NCBI GenBank assembly: GCA_937862815.1
Contig: CALMED010000038.1
Coordinates: forward strand, 62,001 to 126,000
Length of the DNA: 64,000 bases
Source of the DNA: an uncultured Chitinophagaceae bacterium
GTDB lineage: Bacteria > Bacteroidota > Bacteroidia > Chitinophagales > Chitinophagaceae
Direction of reading: 5' to 3'
Shown: positions 33,511 through 40,263 of the stretch, piece after piece
How the letters are laid out: each line of letters begins with the position of its first letter
How positions within the stretch are numbered: position 1 is the stretch's first letter
Notes under the pieces: model-generated
Database searches by the model: none
What the model saw: only the letters and a program-made list of their open reading frames with translations
Told to the model about the DNA's origin: nothing
Position numbers and translations under genes: made by a program

Positions 33511-34290
33511 TTACAGCCATCCCGCCCCCAGTGCCAGCGATACCACTATCAGCAGCACCGCCACCACCACCTGTACAAAGTGCAGCGTTACTTTTTTGAG
33601 CAGCCGGTTGCCCAGCAGGGCGCCGGCAATGGCAGCCCCGGTGGCGCAGAGAACCAGTATCAGGTTGTCCTGCAGCGGCACCGCCTTCAGCCGGGTGGCA
33701 TACACCCCCAGCCGGGTGAAGTCCACAAAAGCCGACACCACCACCGCTGTGCCGATGAACGCCTCTTTGGAAAGACCGGCCCGGATCAGGAAGGCGCTGC
33801 GGAGGGCGCCCTGGTTGCCCGAGAGCCCGCCGAAAAAGCCACTCAGCGCACCGCCGAGCGGCAGCTTGCCGGCTCCAAACTGCAGGTTGCGCAGGGCCGG
33901 CACCAGGTCCATCAGGGCAAAAAAGATCAGCAGCAGGGCTACGGTAAACTTCACCGGGTACACGGCGATGGTACGTCCAAAAGCGGTGTACGAAAATAGC
34001 GGAGCCATGCTGCTGAGTCGCAGCAACAGCCACGCCCCCGGCAGGGCAAACACCACGGCGGGAATACCAAATCGCAGCAAGACCCCGCCGTTGGCCTGCC
34101 GCCCTACCAGGGTCAGCTTAAAGAGGTTGTTGAAAAAATGCACCACGCCGGTCAGCGCAATGGCCAGCTCGGCGGGGAAATACAGCATCATCACGGGCGT
34201 GAGCAGGGTGCCCAGCCCAAAACCGGAGAAGAAGGTGAGCACGGCCGTGGCAAAAGCGGCCAGTGAAATGATGACATATTCCAGTTCCAT
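33511..34290 (-). CDS. TSUP (TauE/SafE) family membrane exporter
   Basis: 259 residues from MELEYVIISLAAFATAVL. Eight membrane helices are expected. The family pattern is two related halves, each with a GxGxG-like start: FFSGFGLGTLLTPVM early and GFFGGLSGNQGALRSAF later. Members move sulfite, sulfoacetate or related organosulfur anions; the substrate here is not known. TACATTTA lies four bases before the ATG on the minus strand. Convergent to the alkyltransferase-like gene. Confidence 0.9.
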   Translation of the reverse strand: MELEYVIISLAAFATAVLTFFSGFGLGTLLTPVMMLYFPAELAIALTGVVHFFNNLFKLTLVGRQANGGVLLRFGIPAVVFALPGAWLLLRLSSMAPLFSYTAFGRTIAVYPVKFTVALLLIFFALMDLVPALRNLQFGAGKLPLGGALSGFFGGLSGNQGALRSAFLIRAGLSKEAFIGTAVVVSAFVDFTRLGVYATRLKAVPLQDNLILVLCATGAAIAGALLGNRLLKKVTLHFVQVVVAVLLIVVSLALGAGWL

Positions 34291-34294
34291 CCTG

Positions 34295-34302
34295 TAAATG
34301 TA
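34295..34302 (-). promoter_or_regulatory. -7-like element of the TSUP gene
   Basis: TACATTTA on the minus strand, four bases before the ATG; one mismatch from TAnnTTTG. Confidence 0.4.
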
Positions 34303-34448
34303 GGACCTGGAAACCGGGCATCCAACCTGCCTCGGGGAATTACCGGCATGCAGGTGCACAATCACCTGCACATGCGTAAGCAAACCGGCACACCCGGGCC
34401 TGCTGTGACCCCGGCACCGGTTCTCCGGCGCAATCTCATTTCAATATT

Positions 34449-34481
34449 TTGTGGGTGATTTTGAAAACTGCCGTACCTTTT
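34449..34481 (+). promoter_or_regulatory. Promoter of the PD40-amidohydrolase gene
   Basis: TTG at 34449-34451, 22-base spacer, TACCTTTT at 34474-34481, 17 bases before the ATG at 34499. Confidence 0.5.
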
Positions 34482-34498
34482 CTCCTCAATTGCTTTTC

Positions 34499-37400
34499 AT
34501 GAAATTGTGCTTTTCCTCCTTTTGCCTGCTCGTGGCCTTTACGTCACTGGCACAGTCCAAACCCGATTCCACAAAGAAGGATACGGTTCCCCATACCAAA
34601 TTTGCGAGCCTGCCGCTTAAACCCGAACGGCAGATCCGCTTCACCACCACGGAAGGTACCTGGATGAGCGTGGATGTGAGTCCGGACGGCTCCACCATCG
34701 CCTTCGACCTGCTGGGCGATATCTACACCGTACCCCTCACCGGTGGCAAAGCCACCCCCGTTACCAAAGGCATGGCGTACGAAACCCACCCGCGTTTCAG
34801 TCCCGACGGAAAGAAAATTCTCTTTACCAGCGACCGCAGCGGCAGCGACAATATCTGGTACATGGACCTGGAAAAGAAGGATACCATCCAGCTCACCAAA
34901 GACCGCACCGATGATTTCCCTTCGGCCGTATGGGCCCCCGACGGCAACTACATCATTGCCTCCAAAGGCCGCCGCATTCCCAAGCTGTGGCTCTACCACA
35001 AAGACGGGGGCGGGGGCATCCAGCTCAACACCGACCCGGCCGGCATAAAAACCATTGACCCCTTTGTAAGTCCCGACGGGCGCACCATCTACTTCAGCCA
35101 GCGCAGCGGATCCTGGAACTACAACGCGTTGTTACCGCAATACCAGGTGGGCAGCTACGATCGTGAAAAGGGCATTCTGAGTACGCTCACCACCCGCTAC
35201 GGAAGCGCCTTTACGCCCACCCTCAGCAAAGACGGCCAGTGGATGGTGTACGGCAGCCGGTATGAAGACAAGACCGGCCTCGTACTCCGCAACATGAAGA
35301 CCGGCGACGAGCGCTGGCTGGCCTACCCCGTGCAGCGCGATGAGCAGGAGAGCATTGCCCCGCAGGGTGTATTGCCTGGTATGGCCTTTACGCCCGACAG
35401 TAAATTTTTAGTGGCCAGCTATGGCGGTAAAATCTGGAAGCTGCCGGTGGATGGCAGTCCGGCAGTGGAGATCCCCTTCGAAGCCGACCTGCAGCTGGAG
35501 ATGGGCCCGCGCCTCTACTTCAACTACGCGATTAAAGATACCAGTCACAAGCTGGCCACCCAGGTACGCGATGCCACGCCCAGCCCCGACGGAAAGCAGC
35601 TCGCCTTCACCGTGCTCAACCGCCTGTACGTGATGGACTATCCCAACGGCACCCCCCGCCGCGTAACCAATCATACTTTCACTGAAGCCATGCCGGCCTG
35701 GAGCCCCGATGGAAAAAACCTGGTGTTTGTCACCTGGGACGAGCAGGAGGGCGGTCATCTCTGGAAAGCCGCTTTTGGCAAGACCACAGCCGTAACACGT
35801 CTCACCCGGGAGCCCGCTTTTTACATGCAGCCGGCCTGGAGTTACAACAACCGCATCGCCTTTTTCCGCGGACCCAAACGCCTCTTTAAAGATGCCGAAG
35901 ATCCTTTTTACAGCGGCGCTGAAGGCGAACTGGTGTGGACGGGTCCCAACGGCGGGGCCATCACGAAAATTGATAATGCCAACAACCGCGGCAATGTGCA
36001 TTTCACCCGCGATACCACCCGGGTATTCCTGAATGCGCCGGGCGGGCAGCTCATTTCCATCCGGTGGGATGGCACCGACTCCAAAACGCATGTACGCATC
36101 AGCGGTATCACCACCTATGGGTCGGTGGCCGATGCGCATGATCACAGTCATGGCAGTCAAGACCAGACCGTTTCCACTCCCGTCAACTATGTGATGGGGC
36201 GTCCCGTTATGGCGGCTGATCCGGTTAACTTCTGCATGCTGCCCGAAGGCGCCAGTGGCCGCGAGCCGCAGAACATGCCCACGTCGGCCAGCACCATCCT
36301 CATGGCGCCGGTGGGCAACCAGGCCCTGGCACAGGTAAACAACAACGTATACATCGTCACCATCCCCGAAACGGGCAAAGTGCCTTCCATCAACGTGGGA
36401 GAGCCAACAGCCAGCAGCTTTCCCAGCCGCCAGCTCACCACCATCGGCGGGGAGTTTCCCGCCTGGGAGGCCAACGGTAAAAAGGCGCACTGGAGCCTGG
36501 GCAACGGCCACTGGGTATATGATACCGAGCGGGCCCGCTTTGTGGAAGACTCGGTGAAGGAGGCCAAAAAGCTGGAAGCTAAACGTAAAGCCGACAGCGT
36601 GACGGCGCTCCTCCAACTGGGTCCCGAAGCCAGGAAGATAGCCGACTCGCTGGCAAAGTTCCGCGCCGATTCCATTGCCGCCATCCTGAAAGCCGACACC
36701 GCCCGGGCCAGCCGCGAAAAGCTGGAAGCCGAAGCCCGGAAGCGGGCCGAGAAATACTGGCCGGAAGAAACCCAGGTGAAAGTCTTCTTCCCCAAAGACC
36801 AACCCGCCGGGAGCATCCTGCTCACCAATGCCCGCATTGTGACCATGAAGGGCGACGAGGTGCTCGAAAACGCCGACCTCCTCATTGTGAACAACCGCAT
36901 CCGCGCCATCGGCAAGCGGGGTACGTTGGAAGTGCCGCCGGGCACGAAGGAGGTGGATTGTACGGGCAAGACCATTACGCCCGGCTTTGTGGATACCCAT
37001 GCCCACATGTGGCCTTTCTGGGGCTTGCATAAGAATACCGTCTGGCTCTATGCCGCCAACCTGGCTTACGGCGTTACCACCACCCGCGATCCGCAAACGG
37101 CCACCACCGACGTGCTCACCTATGGTGATCTGGTGGAAGCCGGCATGATGCCCGGCCCGCGGGTGTACAGCACGGGTCCCGGTGTGGGCTTCTGGATGTA
37201 CAACCTCAAAGACCTGGAGCAGACCCGCAACGTGCTGCAGCAATACAGCAAATATTACAACACCCAGTACATCAAGATGTACCTCGTAGGCAACCGCCAG
37301 CACCGCCAGTGGGTGATCATGGCGGCGAAGGAACAGCAGCTGATGCCCACCACGGAGGGCGGGCTGGATTACAAACTCAACATCACCCAGTTGTTTGACG

Positions 37401-38077
37401 GGTACCCCGGGCACGAGCATTCGCTGCCCATCTTCCCCCTGTATGGCGATGTTACCCGCTCCATTGCCGAAAGCAGGATGGCCGTTACGCCCACCTTGCT
37501 GGTGGCATATGGCGGCCCCTGGGCGGAGAATTATTTTTATACGACGGAAAGTCCGCTCAAAGATCCCAAACTCAACCGCTTTACCCCGTACGAGGAGCTC
37601 AGCAGCAAGGCCCGCCGCCGGGTAGGCGGACTGGGGGGCTGGTTCACCCCGGAAGATCATGTGTTTCAGAAGCATGCCCAGGGCATCAAAAGCCTGGTGG
37701 AAAAAGGCGGTATCGCCGGCGTGGGCAGCCACGGGCAACTGCAGGGGCTGGGTTATCACTGGGAACTGTGGAGCATGGCCAGCGGGGGCATGACGCCGCA
37801 CCAGGCCCTGCAAACGGCTACCATCCTGGGGGCGGAAGCACTGGGGCTCGATAAAGAACTGGGCAGCCTGGAGCCGGGTAAGCTGGCGGATATCCTGATC
37901 CTCGACGGCAATCCGCTGCAGCAGATCCGGCAGACCAACACCATCCGCTACGTGATCAAGAACGGGCGGCTTTACGACGGCAACACACTGGACGAGATCT
38001 ATCCCACCCCACGTAAGCTGGACGTGGGAACCTGGACCAAGGAGGCGCCGAAGGTTACAACACCCGTGAAGCAATAA
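34499..38077 (+). CDS. Exported PD40 beta-propeller / amidohydrolase fusion protein
   Basis: 1192 residues from the ATG at 34499, with signal MKLCFSSFCLLVAFTSLAQS. Residues about 50-500 carry repeated propeller blades of the TolB/PD40 kind (FSPDGKKILFTSDRSGSDNIW, VSPDGRTIYFSQRSGSWNYN, each written within the limit as FSPDGKKILF and SPDGRTIYFS). A charged helical linker (about 700-760) leads to a metal-dependent amidohydrolase domain with VDTHAHMWPFWG (HAH near residue 833), GVTTTRDPQT and ATILGAEALGLDKELGSLEP. The family includes imidazolonepropionase-like enzymes and prolidases. The substrate is unknown; a peptide or cyclic amide outside the cytoplasm is likely. Confidence 0.9.
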   Translation: MKLCFSSFCLLVAFTSLAQSKPDSTKKDTVPHTKFASLPLKPERQIRFTTTEGTWMSVDVSPDGSTIAFDLLGDIYTVPLTGGKATPVTKGMAYETHPRFSPDGKKILFTSDRSGSDNIWYMDLEKKDTIQLTKDRTDDFPSAVWAPDGNYIIASKGRRIPKLWLYHKDGGGGIQLNTDPAGIKTIDPFVSPDGRTIYFSQRSGSWNYNALLPQYQVGSYDREKGILSTLTTRYGSAFTPTLSKDGQWMVYGSRYEDKTGLVLRNMKTGDERWLAYPVQRDEQESIAPQGVLPGMAFTPDSKFLVASYGGKIWKLPVDGSPAVEIPFEADLQLEMGPRLYFNYAIKDTSHKLATQVRDATPSPDGKQLAFTVLNRLYVMDYPNGTPRRVTNHTFTEAMPAWSPDGKNLVFVTWDEQEGGHLWKAAFGKTTAVTRLTREPAFYMQPAWSYNNRIAFFRGPKRLFKDAEDPFYSGAEGELVWTGPNGGAITKIDNANNRGNVHFTRDTTRVFLNAPGGQLISIRWDGTDSKTHVRISGITTYGSVADAHDHSHGSQDQTVSTPVNYVMGRPVMAADPVNFCMLPEGASGREPQNMPTSASTILMAPVGNQALAQVNNNVYIVTIPETGKVPSINVGEPTASSFPSRQLTTIGGEFPAWEANGKKAHWSLGNGHWVYDTERARFVEDSVKEAKKLEAKRKADSVTALLQLGPEARKIADSLAKFRADSIAAILKADTARASREKLEAEARKRAEKYWPEETQVKVFFPKDQPAGSILLTNARIVTMKGDEVLENADLLIVNNRIRAIGKRGTLEVPPGTKEVDCTGKTITPGFVDTHAHMWPFWGLHKNTVWLYAANLAYGVTTTRDPQTATTDVLTYGDLVEAGMMPGPRVYSTGPGVGFWMYNLKDLEQTRNVLQQYSKYYNTQYIKMYLVGNRQHRQWVIMAAKEQQLMPTTEGGLDYKLNITQLFDGYPGHEHSLPIFPLYGDVTRSIAESRMAVTPTLLVAYGGPWAENYFYTTESPLKDPKLNRFTPYEELSSKARRRVGGLGGWFTPEDHVFQKHAQGIKSLVEKGGIAGVGSHGQLQGLGYHWELWSMASGGMTPHQALQTATILGAEALGLDKELGSLEPGKLADILILDGNPLQQIRQTNTIRYVIKNGRLYDGNTLDEIYPTPRKLDVGTWTKEAPKVTTPVKQ

Positions 38078-38211
38078 GCATGCGCCGGCGGGCGGAACCC
38101 GGCGCAGGTGAGCGTGATAAGTTACACGGAGCAATCAGCAGCAACTCCGTGACTCCCGCACTCACGGCCTACGTGTTCTGCCTACTTCACGAAGCAAAGT
38201 CGCCCAATAAA

Positions 38212-38237
38212 AAAAGCCATCCGGGCAGATGGCTTTT
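38212..38237. terminator. Bidirectional terminator between convergent genes
   Basis: AAAAGCCATC (38212-38221), loop CGGGCA, GATGGCTTTT (38228-38237), with A and T runs on either side. It serves the amidohydrolase gene from the left and the NUMOD4 gene from the right. Confidence 0.85.
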
Positions 38238-38267
38238 CTCTTTTCATACAACAAGCCGGATTACGGC

Positions 38268-38831
38268 TCAGGCTTTGACATGACTCCAGTTTTCCCCGGT
38301 CTTGATCCGGTGAATCTGCATGTCGCTCACCTTGTATTTGGTGGCAAGGGATTTGAGGGTTTTACCCGCTTTGAGGGCCTGTTTGATCTTCTTTACTTTC
38401 TCCACATCCAGCTGCGGTCCTTTCACCGGCTGCCGCAGACGTTTGCTGGCTTTGAGGTACTGCGGGCTCTGGATGCTGTGGGCGTATTGTTCCTCCACGG
38501 TCACCCATTTGAGATTATCGGCCGTGAGGTTCTTGCGGTTGAAATCCTTAAAGATCACTTTGCTGTGTTTGGGCGATTTCTGCTTGCAGAAAGCCTGGGC
38601 CACCAGGGTGTGGAAGAATACAAACTCGTACCGTTTACCTTTCTTGGTGTATACGTTGTAGCGCATGATGCGGTAACCTTCCTGCAGGCTTCCCTTGAGC
38701 AGGGTGCCGTCTTCCAGGAGCTTGTTGGTGTAACTGGCCACGCGGCCCATGTTGCTGACGGCGTAGTTTTTCTTCAGGGATTTGGGAAATGGCGCGTCTT
38801 TCCAGCGTTCCCCTTCTAATTTTTTGATCAT
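38268..38831 (-). CDS. NUMOD4 / HNH-related DNA-binding protein, probably without nuclease activity
   Basis: 187 residues. The N-terminus matches NUMOD4: GERWKDAPFP, KNYAVSNMGRVASY. An HNH-type block follows: FFHTLVAQAFC, then VIFKDFNRKNLTADNLKWVT. In active members the first position of this block is N-H-x-D-G-N; here it is I-F-K-D-F-N, so the catalytic histidine is missing. The C-terminal 55 residues form a helix-turn-helix-like region (LKSLATKYKVSDMQIHRIKT). A DNA-binding regulator derived from a homing endonuclease is the likeliest reading. No intron is seen nearby. Confidence 0.8.
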   Translation of the reverse strand: MIKKLEGERWKDAPFPKSLKKNYAVSNMGRVASYTNKLLEDGTLLKGSLQEGYRIMRYNVYTKKGKRYEFVFFHTLVAQAFCKQKSPKHSKVIFKDFNRKNLTADNLKWVTVEEQYAHSIQSPQYLKASKRLRQPVKGPQLDVEKVKKIKQALKAGKTLKSLATKYKVSDMQIHRIKTGENWSHVKA

Positions 38832-38982
38832 GACAAACAGATTATTGGTGAATAAAAGGGTTCTCCGGTAAAAGCAGGCAAGGTGGCAGTCATGGCAGGT
38901 ATCCCCCTTAAAGGTAATTCATCATTTTCATTTTACAATAGTCCGGTATTGCTTATCTTCAAAGTCTCCAAAAAAACAGACC

Positions 38983-39726
38983 ATGTTCACCTTTGCCCTG
39001 TTCAATCTCAAAGGCGGGGTCGGTAAAACCGCCTCCTGCGTCAATTTTGCCTACCTGGCTGCCCGCGACGGGTATAAAACCCTGCTATGGGACATAGACC
39101 CGCAGGGGGCGACCTCCTTTTATTACAACGTAAAGCCCAAACAGCGGGTGGCGATCCGTGAGGTAGTGGGCAAAGATGCTGCCGGGCTGGCCGATTTCAT
39201 CCGGGGAACGGAATACGAAAACCTCGACATCATCCCGGCCGACAGCACAGGCAAGGCGCTGGATATACTGCTGGAAGAAATGAAGACGTCCAAAAAGCGC
39301 ATTGCTCACCTGTTGCGGCAGTTGAAGCAGGAATACGATTTTGTGTTCGTTGATTGTCCGCCCGGTCTTTCGGCACTTGCTGAAAATATCTTTCATGGAT
39401 CCGACATCGTTCTCATGCCGGTGATCCCCACCACACTGTCGGTACGCACCTACAACATGGTGAAAGATTTTTTTAAGGAGAAAGATATTGACCTGAAAAA
39501 GATGACCTGCTTTTTCACGATGGTGGATTTGCGAAGAAACATGCACAACGAAGTGATGGAAGAATTGTACCGCGACAAACGCTTCTTCGATAACTACATT
39601 CCCTATCTCAGCGACGTGGAAAAAATGGGCGTGCACCAGGCGCCACTGGAAGAGTACGCCCGCAGCAGTTACGCGGCGCAATGCTACCGCGATCTGTGGG
39701 AAGAAATCAAGGAAGGCGTGCTGTAA
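38983..39726 (+). CDS. ParA-family ATPase, orphan
   Basis: 247 residues. The deviant Walker A is at residues 9-16 (KGGVGKTA), Walker A' in LLWDIDPQGATS, and Walker B in YDFVFVDCPPGLS. ParA/Soj/MinD-like proteins move cargo along the nucleoid or pole. No parB gene and no parS-like site are adjacent, so it is not a simple chromosome-partition pair; positioning of another complex is possible. It precedes a 63-residue membrane protein that has its own promoter. Confidence 0.9.
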   Translation: MFTFALFNLKGGVGKTASCVNFAYLAARDGYKTLLWDIDPQGATSFYYNVKPKQRVAIREVVGKDAAGLADFIRGTEYENLDIIPADSTGKALDILLEEMKTSKKRIAHLLRQLKQEYDFVFVDCPPGLSALAENIFHGSDIVLMPVIPTTLSVRTYNMVKDFFKEKDIDLKKMTCFFTMVDLRRNMHNEVMEELYRDKRFFDNYIPYLSDVEKMGVHQAPLEEYARSSYAAQCYRDLWEEIKEGVL

Positions 39727-39806
39727 CCCGCGCCGGCAGCGGGTTCCGTAGAATTACGGTCCGGAAAGTACAAATGCGGAATTTTCAAAAAAATGAATTT
39801 CGTGTT

Positions 39807-39836
39807 TTGTTATTTCGGGAAAGGTTTCTACATTTG
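39807..39836 (+). promoter_or_regulatory. Consensus promoter of the 63-residue protein gene
   Basis: TTG at 39807-39809, 19-base spacer, TACATTTG at 39829-39836. It matches the Bacteroidota consensus in every fixed position. The leader before the ATG at 39877 is about 35 bases. Confidence 0.75.
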
Positions 39837-39876
39837 AACTGTCCAATATTTATCCGAAAAACTAAATCCAAGCGTC

Positions 39877-40068
39877 ATGAAAAAACCATTGCGTTTCTTC
39901 TCGTTCGTATTTTTCCTTTTTGCCATTTATCTGAATGTATTCTACAAGGAAGATTCTTTCCTGGCACGCATCGCTTCCGGTAAAAATGCAGTTGTAAAAG
40001 AGCAGACCGCTTCCGCCCCTGCGGTGGTTAAGCCTGCTGAAGAACTGGCCGAAGTGAGCGGCAAGTAA
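39877..40068 (+). CDS. Small membrane-anchored or secreted protein
   Basis: 63 residues: a basic start MKKPLRFF, one hydrophobic helix (SFVFFLFAIYLNVFY), then an Ala/Val/Pro/Glu-rich tail (SAPAVVKPAEELAEVSGK). The strong promoter just upstream and a hairpin downstream argue that it is a real, separately expressed gene. No family recognised. Confidence 0.7.
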   Translation: MKKPLRFFSFVFFLFAIYLNVFYKEDSFLARIASGKNAVVKEQTASAPAVVKPAEELAEVSGK

Positions 40069-40174
40069 TACGCACGTACATATCGTTTCGTTTACCCCTG
40101 GTAGTGCCGGCAGGTCCGTACCCTATTAATGCTGTGCCGGTCACAACCTGTTATTCTCATAATGTAAGTTTTGA

Positions 40175-40196
40175 GGAGGCAGTTTCTACTGCCTCC
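40175..40196 (+). terminator. Hairpin after the 63-residue protein gene, possible terminator
   Basis: GGAGGCAGT - TTCT - ACTGCCTCC, a perfect 9-bp stem. The bases after it (AATACTTCTTT) are only moderately T-rich, so termination is likely but not certain. Confidence 0.5.
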
Positions 40197-40228
40197 AATA
40201 CTTCTTTGTACCTGTGCCAGCGTGGATG

Positions 40229-40259
40229 TTGGTGGAGCCTGACCGGCGGCTTACCTTAG
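40229..40259 (+). promoter_or_regulatory. Promoter of polA
   Basis: TTG at 40229-40231, 20-base spacer, TACCTTAG at 40252-40259, four bases before the ATG at 40264. The transcript would have almost no leader. Confidence 0.55.
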
Positions 40260-40263
40260 CGGC

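Noticed and set aside
35408..38134. A 908-codon open frame on the minus strand opposite the amidohydrolase gene
   Set aside because: It lies wholly antisense to a gene with clear domains, and its residues (runs of H, G, Q, V) are what codon bias in a GC-rich gene produces. The same applies to long antisense frames at 23831-25204, 25432-27072, 28615-30060 and 57872-59857.
38983..39726. Plasmid or integrated-element partition locus
   Set aside because: The ParA gene has no ParB partner, replication gene or integrase near it and is next to the housekeeping gene polA.
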